Under the pieces are notes generated by a model. That model searched no databases and had not been told where the DNA came from. It was given only the letters and a program-made list of their open reading frames with translations. A stretch of 64,000 nt of DNA from Ulota crispa (lineage: Eukaryota > Streptophyta > Bryopsida > Orthotrichales > Orthotrichaceae), in the NCBI GenBank assembly GCA_963920765.1, contig OY987242.1, positions 19,182,002 to 19,246,001 on the forward strand, read 5' to 3'. This document shows, piece by piece, positions 47,570 to 59,900 of the stretch; the first letter of the stretch is position 1; each line of letters starts with the position of its first letter. The position numbers and the translations under genes are program-made.

Positions 47570-48000
47570 TTTAGGGTGGTCATCCAAATCTGACAAGGTA
47601 GTCAATTGTCAAAGGTACAACTGGGGTCAACAACCGCCTTCAATACTAGTCATCATGTGTGCGAGCCAATCAAATGGTCAGCCGAATTCCAACTAACTAT
47701 CTATAGTTGACTGTGGGATTCTGGTGATCACCCAAATTCTAAGCAGGTACCACCAATCGTGTGTGGGATGCAAGTGATCACTTGAAATTCTAGCGCTGAT
47801 CCTTGTTTGAATGTGGGATTCATGTGATCATCCAAATTTGGACATGAAGGCCTGAGTCAAATATGAAATTCAAGAAATCACCCAAATTCAAACTTTGGTC
47901 ATCATTTGAACATGGGATTCAGGTGATCACCCAAATTTGGACCTACAGTCCTCGATCAAATATGAAATTTAGGTGATCTTCCAAATTTTGAACAATGTTT
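47570..48000 (+). repeat. Tandem array, unit about 50 bp
   Basis: Units carry GTGGGATTCAGGTGATCACC followed by CAAATT. TGATCA sites fall near 47725, 47774, 47825, 47923 and 47973, a period of 48-51 bp. The array lies directly upstream of the recognisable transposase coding sequence. Confidence 0.82.
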
Positions 48001-49484
48001 TCCTATTGCATGTTAAACTATGGTGATGAGCAACATTTTCTATAGGGTAATTGCTTGATTCATGTGGCATTCCCTTAGTCACCCATGTATTTAATGCTAC
48101 TGATCAATTAAGCTCACAGGTTAGGTTATAACCCAAAGTCACCGTCCAATTCTACTTTCAAATTAATATATTTGGTGATAATCCCTACTGCAAATGCTAG
48201 TGATTTTTTGAATGCACATTCCAAAAACTTAAGCAACTTCTACTGATCAACATGCCATTGCTGACGTTGACTCTTACTATTGGTAACTCTTCCAATTCAA
48301 AATCCAAGTTATAACTTATGTATTGACTTTTAGCCACTCTATCAACGCTAGATTTTGATGGTCAGAAATCAATTGCTCCTTCTACTTCTACCGCACTCCC
48401 AAGTAATTTCCTACTTCTACTAACACACGCCTTTATAATTCATCATTTCAAATATTATTAGACTTCTGAAACATAGAAATTATTTTAATGCAAGACTTGG
48501 GTGATCTCCCAAATCCTACATTTCAGTCACTTTCAAGTGCTCATGTCATCGTCACCTTCTGAATGAAACTTTACACTAACCATCTTAGTTTGTTTTCACT
48601 GATAATCTCGTCAATAAGAATGCTAGGCACTTTCCAAATGGGCTATACAAATTATTGCCGAGTAAGTGACTCTTAGATATTACAATTGCTTTCTTAGCGT
48701 GATTACCCCACACATTGCTATTGCACACTCTATAATGAACATTTCTGTTCGTTGAAACTTATTATTTCATTCCCATCTCACAATCAGTACCTAGCTGGAC
48801 AATTACATCCAACATTGTAGGGAAGAACCGCATTCAAGACAAGAACCGCTCCTGTCCACCGACTCAAGATTTCAAAGACTTCCGTATATATGTTCTATAT
48901 AAACCCAAACTTCAAAAGCAGCTTTCCTCGTTCAGCTTCTCTTGAATGTTGCTCCACTTTGAACCGTTCAGCAAGACCTGCTCTACCACCTTCACTTTGG
49001 AAGGAAGAGTCTAATATCTATGTGGCATGCTATCTGCATCCGCATTAATAATGCACGCAAGCAATGCAAGAGCCTGTCTTGTTGCAGGTCTTCTCTTCTT
49101 TGTACCAAGATTTCCGTGGTCCCTTGATCTTACACCTGCCATTGCATTTGCTTGCTATCTATAGAACTCCATTCTAGAGACATGCATGATGATCGTCCAA
49201 GCTTTCAAGCAAACCTCCTGATTGTCAAGCATGACATACTTCCGGTCTGCATATCTTTGCACATGCCTATGAACTTCTAGCTTCATATGTTTTCAAAGTC
49301 GATGACTTGACAACCACATGTCATTCTGAAGTCTCTTCACAATGGCCGAGTCCATCAAGCGCATGTAGTTCCTTTGACAACAAATGGAGGCAGCAACCTC
49401 AAAGAGAGATTCATCGCTAAGGAGTTTCTGTAACTTCATTAACTATTGCTTACTGCGGACTTGACTAGTTTTATACTATCTATG
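48001..49484. other. Unassigned interval
   Basis: No recognisable coding sequence. The position would suit the lost 5' half of the transposase gene or its introns, but I cannot align any part of it. Confidence 0.35.
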
Positions 49485-50278
49485 CTAGACTTTGCCGATA
49501 CCGTTGGTACAATTTAGTAGCTCCTGTGCACTTGCAATTTTGAGGTCGTGCAGACTGTGCCCATTGTATTTGGCATAATTACATGACCATTGCTTTAGGT
49601 TGAGCTTCCATTCTGCGAGCACATAATCTGTCAGTAGGGGTTCAGTTATGAGAACCCCCACATCATCAGCACCCAATTGTCTATTATCCACGCAATCCGT
49701 GGGACTAGTATTCCTAACAATTCCCAGTGCCGTAACGATGCCATCCTTGTTTAACAGCCGGACCTCGGTATTCATCCACTCTTCCTTGGAAAACATGAAA
49801 CTAATAGAGATGTTGACCATCACTATCTTTGTTTGTGAATGGTTGATCGTCTTCAATTTTGCTGCCACTATGCGCACGTCCACTCTATACAATCAAAGAT
49901 GTCAGTTTCTTCTTTATCATTTTGAAACCAATCAACAATCAAACAAGGATATGCAGTTTGTCCACGTAACCTGACTACTTGATGCGCCTTCTGCACCTGG
50001 ATGTAGAACTCGTCTTTGAGAAGTGCAAGTTGCAGCTATAATTGAGTTCTTTGGTATTAGAGATTCCTATCCACAAATATTGAAGGCCATTCTTGTTGAT
50101 TACAATCATTGGATATTGGTATTTGGTAATCAGTAAGGCAATGTCTTGAGAAGGGGGAATGCACTAGCTCACCATCCAAAAGTGATGGGTACTCTATAGC
50201 ATTGTCATGGATGGCGCATGTGAATGTAATCTGCAAGGGAAAAACGTAGGTATTTAACCCTTTCATTTTATGATACAT
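49485..50278 (-). pseudogene. Possible exons of an unrecognised minus-strand gene
   Basis: A 135-residue frame (49892-49485) and a 73-residue frame (50278-50057) are adjacent on the minus strand. The first contains NTEVRLLNKDGIVTALGIVR, TDCVDNRQLGADDVGVLI and a conserved-looking TDYVLAEW. This pattern (variant side chain, then LG..DVGV) vaguely recalls small beta-rich domains found beside plant transposases (DUF8039-like). They may be upstream exons of the 45.6-47.5 kb transposase or an accompanying gene. Function unknown. Confidence 0.35.
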
Positions 50279-50869
50279 ACTTCACATATGCGCACGACAC
50301 GGTCAAGAACTTTATGCTACGAAAGTCAACTAGTATCAACTACCGCTACCTCTTCCAAAAGAGTGTCCATCTTGCTTCCCATAGTCCTTGTATATGCCCT
50401 GCATGTAAAGCCGGCGTCAATAGACGCGTCAATGCATTGTTGCAAATCCAAGTAGTCAATGTCCACCCGTCGACAGTGTAAGGTCTCCCCACCTCCATTG
50501 CCACAAATTCTATGGATAGTGATCTCTAACTTTCTTCTGTCTCAACCAATTGGGCTCCATCTCTACTACATTTGGATGATCTCCTGAATCCAGTACAGAT
50601 AGGCTAGTACTATGAGGCCCTCACATATTAATATCAATTTTCTTGATGTTGTTTTAGGTCATCAAGCTTATTATGTCTTATTCATTACAACATCAATCTT
50701 GAGCATTTGCCCTCCACTTAACATGAAGTTATTCGCTAGAGTCTCTGAGCACTTCAACCTATGTTTCTCAATATGCAGATTGGTATTTTCCTTAGTATAC
50801 GCAGCCTCATTTGGAAGGATTTGCCATAGTGTTTGATTCCGGAGTTTTGCGACTGAACTATATTTAGGT

Positions 50870-51840
50870 GTTACGTCATTTTTGAATGGGTTCCTCGCGC
50901 TTTGGATTTAGCTTTCTATCAGAGGTTTTAGATTTAGCTGACCTCCTGCATTCAAAAATTTAGTGCACTCACTTAAGTAAACCAACTTGTGTTGTTTGTT
51001 ACTAACCTCCTCACACTCCAAGTTCATCTCACTGTCCCATGATTTAGATTTGGCTAACCTACTGAATCTGATAGTTTGTTGCAACCACTAAAAAAGAGCA
51101 AACTGCGTTATTATCTAGTGACTTCTTCACGCTTTGAGTTCTTTCATTGTTGGATGGTGAGGGTTCATGTGACCTCCTCACTTTGATAGTTTAATGCTCT
51201 GACTACTTGAGATGGAACTGCGTTGGCTGTGATTGGCCTCCTCACTCTTCAGGTTTGTCTCTCCTTTAACAATATTGGTTTTGCGTGACCTCCTCAATTT
51301 GATAGTTCTATGCTAGCACTACTTGATTGAGACTAAACTGTGTCGTTTGTGATTTGCCAACTTGCTCATTAGCTTCATCTCCTTCAACATGTTTAGATTG
51401 GGATGACCTCCTCAATTTGATAGTTTACTGCTAGCACTACTTAAGACTGAGCTGCATCGTCTATGACTGGCGTCCTCACTCTTCATGTTCATCTCTCCTT
51501 CAAAGAGTTTAGATTCAAGTGACAACCTCAATTCAATAATTAAACACTAGCACTACTTGAGATTGAATTGCGTCGTATGTGACTACCATGCTTACTCTTT
51601 AGGTTCGTCAATCCATCAAAGGTTTTAGATTCACATGACCTCTTCAATTTGATAAATCAATGCACACAGTTTGTAACACCAATTTCTATTGTCTGCTAGT
51701 GGCCTCCTCACTCTTTGGGTTCATCTCTCCCTCAAAGGATTCAAATTCAAGAGATCTTCCAAATTTGAGATTACATTGCACACGCTACTACAAATCCAAA
51801 CTGCATCACTCTATGTAGCCTTTTCATGCTCAATTTTGAG
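50870..51840 (+). repeat. Satellite-like array, unit about 116 bp, about eight units
   Basis: The block GACCTCCTCAATTTGATAG recurs near 50936, 51054, 51169, 51288, 51402, 51520, 51636 and 51751 (steps 114-119 bp). It is joined by CACTACTTGAGATTGAACTG and GGCCTCCTCACTCTTCAGG-type blocks. Units are diverged, so the array is old. Confidence 0.88.
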
Positions 51841-51899
51841 GCCAATGTCCAAGATATGGATTCAGTTATAACGGTGTTTTCAATAAGGTAAAAAAGAAC

Positions 51900-53345
51900 C
51901 TCTGTGAGGTACCTCACACAAAGTTTCATTCATATGGGCTACGCTTACGCTTGTCACAAGCAACGGCTCAGCCCGCATACCTTTCACGGTTGCTTCAGGA
52001 TAACACTACACACCTCTCACGTATTATATGAGACACAAAAACATTACATGCTCATCTTTCACAAGCCTTCCCAAGTTATGTCGTTAGTACCTTCATTGAC
52101 AAAAAAATCCTCTTCGGCACTCGGATGACTTGTAAAATTACTAGGCAAATAATCTCTTTAAATCAAAGCATTGGCACAAACCTAACGTTCCAAAAATGTC
52201 CGCCGTGTGCGCACTACGAGACTACAATGTTCTAAACCGTGAGCATCTCTTAATCAAGTGGACCCGGCAGACCGTGCATTCCAATGCAAACCCCATGGCC
52301 CCTACCCATGCTACATTTGTTCATTGTAATGAACCCTAAACACAAAGCAGTTATTTGTCATTTCATCAATTTGCAACACCGTCACACTAATTTCTTGACC
52401 TAAATGATGTCACGTCAAGACTCGGTAATTAGTCATTCAATGGCAATTTCTCCTGTACAGAAATACCAAAGCAGTCACTCCGCGCTACTAAATCTCACAT
52501 GATACCAACATAACCTAAATTGCCATGCACATATACCGCCTGCCACAGGGATTATGACACGGACCAAGGGAAGATTTTTGGTTGCAACATGAACTACGGC
52601 AACACTACTCCATCACTACAGACCCATCAACTTCCTCAACACAAGAATCATAATGACACTCATTGTATCAAACGCTTGCAACTGCTACTACAAAACTTGT
52701 AATTGTAAAACATCCAAATGCTCCACTGCCCAGGGTGCACAAACAACCCAAGACAACTACAGCACTAAGAACACACCCTCTTACCTTACAACTGCCGGGC
52801 CTAGAATAGGTAATATGTAATTCACAACACCTAATCCTCAAAACCCTAAAACCCCCTCTTCCAATAGTTTCCACATTTCAGGCGTAAGCAACCCTGTAAA
52901 CCACCACCCTGAGGGGCACTAACACTAACAACTCAAAGTGAACATACTAGATTCCCGTGTACGTAACATCCCTTGCTTCAAGCACCAACAAACGAGCACA
53001 ACCTCGACTGCACCAAATTCCCATGGAAACCACTTCCTCAATAACTGCAACCAAAATTCCACCTACGTTGGCTCTGCACCACACTTGTTGCTACGCTTTC
53101 AACAACGCCATAACTATAGCAGCTACAATGTCCACAACATCCTGGACCACGTCCCGCAATACGACATGAAACAAGCACAAACTACATCAGCGACAACGAA
53201 TACTGGACAACCACCCTCCACTCTGAAGAACGCTCTCGTGCGCGATGTAAACCGCCGGAAAGACAACTGTCCTTTGAAAGCCGTTGGAAACGATCACTGT
53301 TTCCTAGCCACCCCCATTGGGCACCTTGAGAATGCTGCATGAAAA
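51900..53345. other. Strand-asymmetric A/C-rich interval, no gene called
   Basis: The plus strand is A- and C-rich and poor in G and T across more than a kilobase. The plus frame 52938-53342 (134 residues, rich in Asn, Thr, His, Gln) and the minus frame 52668-52874 have no recognisable motif and probably reflect composition. A decayed gene on either strand cannot be excluded. Confidence 0.35.
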
Positions 53346-53808
53346 TTGTGGGAATATTTTTTGTGTTAATAGCCGTCACTTGTCAATTATGGGGCTAATG
53401 TCATGCATTTATTATGTATGTCCTTCTAATGCGAGTAGCTGTATAGTCACTGCCTCATAGACTCTAAGCGTGGAGGAAGGCATGGAGGAAGGCATTAAAG
53501 ATAATAACATTTGTCAGGTTCTACTACTACAAAGTACTTGCTCCCACCTTTGGCACCACTAGATCACCATTGTACAAGGCTAATCAATGGAGCCTCTTAG
53601 TTTAGAGCTGACAAGAATTCTGGGTACAATGAGATCCTTTGCAGATTTCTTAAACACATTCTCCATTGCATTCTAGAGGACTTCACATCTAAACAAATCT
53701 GTTTTGTAGTTCTTTGAGCTCTCTAGAATTAGTTATGAAATCCTCAGGTGGAAAGGCCATGTTCCTCTAAATTGGTGCACTTCCTTGCCAATACAATCTA
53801 TAAACATT

Positions 53809-54701
53809 ACCCTCTAGAAACTCTTGGAACCCCTTTCATTGAGCACTTCAATTTCTTTCTTTAATGCCAATTGTATGAGTGTTTTGTGATAACTCTCATA
53901 GTACTTGTATTTCTTCATAGAGCCTTCACCTGCATGTGAAATTTGAATGTTTAAAAATACGAACATTACTATTGGTGAGGTGTTATAGTTTATTTTCTTG
54001 GCTTGACAATAAATTTAATTGGAAAATATAAGTGATGATTTTTTCACATTTGATTGCAAAATGTATAGGAAACGTTGAGCTCTCAATTGCAACTTTTGTA
54101 TTATACAATTGCACCCTATGTTGGTACAATTTTCCTCTATGTTTCTATATAGCCTATAATGTGTTCTCCAATTCACTTTCATACATAATTGAAGTTATGG
54201 AAATCTATCTCAAGGTATAGTAGTCTTTAACTTGAACTAATATAGTCAAATAAGGTATCATTAGAAAGCAATGTTCAAGTTGAAGACTACTATACCTTGA
54301 GATAGATTTCCATAACTTCAATTATGTATGAAAGTGAATTGGAGAATACATTATAGGCTATATAGAAACATAGAGGAAAATTGTACCAACATAGGGTGCA
54401 ATTGTATAATACAAAAGTTGCAATTGAGAGCTCAACGTTTCCTATACATTTTGCAATCAAATGTGAAAAAATCATCACTTATATTTTCCAATTAAATTTA
54501 TTGTCAAGCCAAGAAAATAAACTATAACACCTCACCAATAGCAATGTTTGTATTTTTAGACATTCAGATTTCACATGCCGGTAAAGGCTCTATGAAGAAA
54601 TACAAGTACTATGAGAGTTATCACAAAACACTCATACAATTGGCATTAAAGAAAGAAATTGAAGTGCTCAATGAAAGGGGTTCCAAGAGTTTCTAGAGGG
54701 T
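53809..54701. mobile_element. Foldback element, copy G (diverged family member)
   Basis: Arms 53809-54239 and 54271-54701 are symmetric about 54255 and nearly identical (about one mismatch per 60 bases in the stretch I compared), leaving a loop of about 31 bp. The same 62-residue frame therefore appears on both strands (54032-54220 plus, 54290-54478 minus). It relates to the other foldbacks through TGGAAAATATAAGTGATGA, CACATTTGATTGCAAAATG and TATAGGAAACG, which align to the family core. Confidence 0.88.
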
Positions 54702-55186
54702 CATGTTCCATACCAAAGACCTCTAGAGAGACAACATCTATGAACATGGTACCTTTCAAATATGGCTCTATTTTAGTGTGTGCAACAATTTACAACACTT
54801 CTAGTAGGGGTTTCCCTATCCCCACCACTAAATGGATGAAGATGTAGGAAAGAAGAAGATATGGAAATGGAAGCCTCACGAGTTCTTCCGTATCTCTTTT
54901 AGTTGTTACTGTCACATGCATTGATTGTTCAATTTCTTCTTTACCTTTTGCTGGCAGAACTTTCTTTTTCAAGTTCCCAATTCTTAGCATAAGATCATTT
55001 ATCTTTATTTTTCCTTGGTTGTACAACATACATAAGAAAATTCACCCCAATTGTAATCATGAATGCAAAAGCAACATAAGTAAAAGATGTAAAATCATTA
55101 CAATAATGATTTTTTAAGAGAGAATCATGCCTTAATTTTTCCCTACCTAGGGCATGATTTGTTTTGAAAAGACAAGCTACCTCTTT

Positions 55187-56122
55187 CTCCTAAGTCCTAG
55201 GTAGTACAAGTGGGTAGAAAAATCTTAGAATTTGCCTTTTGTAATCATTGGGTTTGTTTGGGTAAAAAAAGGAGTATAATTAGTCTAATTTTGTCAAAAA
55301 TAATCATCATTGCATCCTTATGCAAACCCAATGAAGCATACCAAACATCAAATTGTTAAATCTGGCTAAAGTTCAATAATCCCGTTTTTGTGAACTAGGG
55401 TGTAAGAAATTCATGGTTTTATATGACAAGTGACTGGAAAATATTGGTGATGACTTTCTAAGATTTGATTCCATGGATATGTAGGACACATCCACATGCA
55501 CATCTCTCATGCCAAGGTGAACCCCCTGAAGTAATAGAAAGTCCATCCACAAAATAATTGGTGCACCTTGTGATAGCCCCAACTTTTGTAAATTAAACCA
55601 TTTTCTATGAAAAGTAAACACTGTTGCTTAACTCGATATTATAACTAAATTAGTTTCTATAAACATGGTGGTTGATTTACTTGTTGAAAGGCAAATCAAA
55701 ATTTACAAATATATGTTCTACAACACTTACAGCTATCACATGTATTGCCAAATATTTTGTGGATGAAATTTCTATTACTTAAGGGGGTTCACCTTGGCAT
55801 GAGAGATGTGCATGCGGATGTGTCCTACATATCCATGGAATCAAATCTTAGAAAGTCATCACCAATATTTTCCAATCACTTGTCATATAAAACCATGAAT
55901 TTCTTACACCCTAGTTCACAAAAACGGGATTATTGAACTTTAGCCAGATTTAACAATCTGATGTTTGGTATGCTTCATTGGGTTTGCATAAGGATGCAAT
56001 GATGATTATTTTTGACAAAATTAGACTAATTATACTCCGTTTTTTACCCAAACAAACCCAATGACTGCAAAAAGCAAATTTTAAGATTTTTCTACCCAAT
56101 TGTACTACCCAGGAATTAGGAG
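55187..56122. mobile_element. Foldback element, copy E (C-type, first half of a second double foldback)
   Basis: Arms symmetric about 55654.5: CTCCTAAGTCCTAGGTAGTA at 55187 against the complement ending 56122. Sequence TACAAGTGGGTAGAAAAATC at the outer arm corresponds to the terminus of copy C. The core AGATTTGATTCCATGGATAT and the C-type inner end CCCCCTGAAGTAATAG are present. Arms are about 98 percent alike over the outer part; the inner 200 bp has drifted. Confidence 0.9.
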
Positions 56123-56957
56123 TACATAACACCCTTTTATGGCATCCAGCAAAGTATGTATAACAAAGAATATAATTGACATTTCATTCTCACATTTCTA
56201 GTATGTGATCCTCATGCAATCTTGATCAAGCGTATGAAATTTGAGTTACCAAAACTTGGAATCCTATTTTTGGTAAATGGTTTTGTGTCAAAATAATGGT
56301 TTTCCAAGACAATTGATTAATAAACACTGGTGATTCACTTTTGAGATTTGATTGCATGGATATGTGGGAGACATCCATATGCACATCTTTCTTGAAAACA
56401 AACATTTCCAAAAAAATTAAAAATTCCTTTGGTGCATATTTTACTCTTAGAGTGAGTATGATTAAGTTTACTAAAATATTATGTTTCAGCCAAAAGAACA
56501 TATCATCTTATTTACAGATACAAACTTAATTTGAATGTATGAGTCAAGGGCCAAAACAAAATGTCCATGAAGAATTTATTTCAGCAAATTTGATCATACT
56601 CACTCTAAGAGTAAAATATGCACCAAAGGAATTTTTAATTTTTTTGGAAATGTTTGTTTTCAAGAAAGATGTGCATATGGATGTCTCCCACATATCCATG
56701 CAATCAAATCTCAAAAGTGAATTACCAATGTTTATTAATCAACTATCTTGAAAAACCATTATTTTGACACAAAACCATTTACCAAAAATAGGATTCCAAG
56801 TTTTGGTAACTCATATTTCATACGCTTGATCAAGATTGCATGAGGATCACATACTAGAAATGTGAGAATGAAATGTCAATTATATTCTTTGTTATACAGA
56901 CTTCATTGGATGCCATGAAAGAGTGTTATGTACTCCTAATTTTGGGTATTGTACAAT
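56099..56957. mobile_element. Foldback element, copy F (D-type, second half of a second double foldback)
   Basis: Arms symmetric about 56528, from ATTGTACTACCCAGGAATTA to the complement ending GGGTATTGTACAAT. The left terminus overlaps the right terminus of copy E by about 24 bp. Then comes TTTTATGGCATCCAGCAAAG, corresponding to the terminus of copy D. The core GATTTGATTGCATGGATATG and the D-type inner end (TCTTTCTTGAAAACAAACAT, then AAAAATTCCTTT) are present. Confidence 0.9.
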
Positions 56958-59900
56958 GCCAAATTGACAAAATATAAACCAAGTTCTCCTTGGAAAATAA
57001 AGTGCCCAAGGTCTATTTTATTTAAAAGGAAAGTATTTTCATTTATATCCAAATTTAATGTCAATATACTCCTCTATAAAGGCCCCATATAGTAAAATAT
57101 TACACAAGGAGCTCATCTTGAAATCCAGGTAAGTACTTTAGTTCTAATCTCTTAGCAATGAAGGCATGAAAAACAAGCTACCTATGCTACATATTCACGG
57201 GGAGAGCACTCCCTTTTTTTGTATTGTACACGTGCAATCGAATGAAGGGTTATTATAATTGCATTGGTCCTAAATTTTTGACATGGCTTTATAAAAAATA
57301 AGCATCATTGAAGTGGGTGTGGGCTCTTTATAAATAATGAAGGGTAGGGCATACTAGTGAGAATTATAAATTTTTTAGTTGTACAATAGCCTTGCCAATA
57401 TTCAAAAAACAAAATCTACATCTTTATTGGATATATTTTAATTATTTAATGGTTAGTTAAAGCATCCCATGTTTTGAGTGTGAAAATGCATCCCATGTTT
57501 TGAGTATGACAAAATATCCTGTGTTTGATTCCTATCTAAGTATCCAATGTCAGTTGTATTCAGCAGTAGCTTAGGGTCATAGGGTTAATAAATGATGTAC
57601 AGGTAATGATACATTATTGGACACGTGGATGAAGCTTCCATTGCTGTTCATTTACGGGCTTGTGGCCTGGGTTTAGGGTTAGTGTGGGGTTTGAGGGTTG
57701 GGTTGTGCTTTAGCAACTCTTGCTTGCACGCTTGCATGTTTTGTGGTTTTTATTGCACGGTTTATCTTAGATTCTTCAACAACGCTTTCTGTTCGCGACA
57801 ATTTTTGGACTATAAGGATTCAGGTGCAATGCTATTTTTGCGAGTGGATTCATTTCCCATACTTTCTCTGATTTCTCTGCGTGCTCAACTTAAAAAGGGT
57901 TAGTGGTTGAAGTGGAATGGGTTTCACTACTTTTTCCTTCATCCTATATTGAATTCACAAATATACTTTTAGGTCTATTACATGTTTTTCCATGCTTTCT
58001 GTTTTCTCTCAAGTTCTTGTTTGAAGTATTATGTGATTGGTTAAATTTTATGTTTTGAAGTATTTGGTCTTTGATTACACGTGTGTGATTTTGTTTGTCT
58101 CATTGTGTATTTATAATGAATTTAGGGTATACAAAAATATCACAAGAATTTAATTCAAATGAAGCCTAGGGTATATGAAATTGTCAAAATTTAGAAATTT
58201 AGGTAAATATAGCCTTATAGAAATTAACTTTTTTTACCTACATAGCCCACATCTTATAAGGGCTTGAATGCACGTTACCCATAAACATCATGTATAGTGC
58301 ACTCCCCGTGTACATACAGTGATTATTTCCAAAAGAGTTACTTCCTAAGTTGTAAAGCAATCAAATATTCTTGTGTATGTTTCAATTCCTACGGATGTAG
58401 ATTTGTAACGCCCAATTACAACAACTCCAAACTCATAAGTTCTTCATACATGTATAAAATCAAAAGTAATTTAAGTCGTGTCAAATGTCAAGAAATTTAA
58501 GTGGAATAACTTAAAAGTACCATATAAAATAATTAGTATCCACGCGATTAATGATGTTAATTAATTATGCTCATAAATCATGCTCATGAATAAGTAGCTT
58601 GATCTTAGCATAATTTAGACTGCAATTCTACCTCAGAAACTTACTCACATAAATATTGAACTCACTCGCCACAGTATTAGAAACACAAGCTCTTCTTCTG
58701 TATTATCAGACGAGCGATGGACATGAATTTCTAGTCTTCCTTTTAAAATTTCCTTACATAATCAATACTCCCGGTCTAGAACTTCTTTATGACGGATTAA
58801 CCATAGTATAATGGTTTTTTTGTAGAGACACGAGCAATCCAAAATGAGTGACTCATGTACCAGGTGTATGAAAATTTTACATCTTCAAATCCGTTAGATG
58901 AACAACCACATTCCATGCTACGAATGTTAAATTTGTACATAGTTTGTAAAGAATGTCAAATCCTCAATATTTTAGTCTTTGTACTAATGACACATGCATT
59001 CTAGGATCAAATATACCATTTACCAAATGAATGTTAAATCTCCAGCTTTCATGTTGTCATTTGGGCACTCCAATTAAATGTAAAAAGGACCATAGTTGTA
59101 CATGTTGCTAGCTCCTCATTATTGGTGATTTAAAGATTACTAGCAACAATGGTACCTCATATGGGCAAGGCCAAGCTTGTTAGGAGGAGAATGCTCTCCA
59201 ATTGCTTAACTTGCCCTTGTGATAACATTGTACATGAAGAAGACATTGTTAACTATTGAAAATAGCAAGAAGGACCTTTTCAATGGGTCAAGTACTATAC
59301 CTAATTTGGAGCTCTATAGTGAGATAGAGGGAGTACTTTATTTAATATAAAATTGATTACATCATTTAATGGCTCAGAAAAAGGATTAGGATTTATTAAA
59401 TCATGATGTAGATCTAATTAAGAGAAATATTATAGAAAAACATTTAGGAAAATATCCAATTATATTCTATAAGTTTTTACAATCACCAAAAGTTTGTGAA
59501 TTATTTACCACCAATTTACTCTCAAACTATTCCTTATGTAGAACATGCTTGCTTCCGTTCGATCAATTTCAAACTTTCAAAACTGGTGGTTTAGTTTAAA
59601 CATTTCTTGATGGAAGACTAGAAGTTTTTGAATATTGTGTTCTATTTTATAGTGTAGCTAGAATTTCACTTGTCATGGATTACAGGCATGCAGTTGAAAA
59701 GATCTACTCTTAAACAATTATTGCATATTATACCTTGTTCTTTGCTTTCAAATCATTTGAGTAGTTTTAGATGTAGTGGAGAAGCGTTACTTCTATTGTT
59801 TTCAGTGTGCAATTATAGCTACTTCTGTCCGCATGTCTATGTATACATAAAAAAGGAACTGCCACCCCCAAGACTGCCAAAGCCAGACATTGAAAGCTTT

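Noticed and set aside
52938-53342. 134-residue plus-strand frame
   Set aside because: Composition (Asn, Thr, His, Gln) follows the A/C skew. No motif, signal peptide or gene structure is visible.
54032-54478. Identical 62-residue frames on opposite strands
   Set aside because: They are the two arms of one palindrome. Conservation is of DNA between arms, not of a protein.
57625-57903. 92-residue plus-strand frame preceded by CACGTG
   Set aside because: No domain or homologue recognised and the downstream sequence does not continue a gene. Mentioned only as a possible leader exon.
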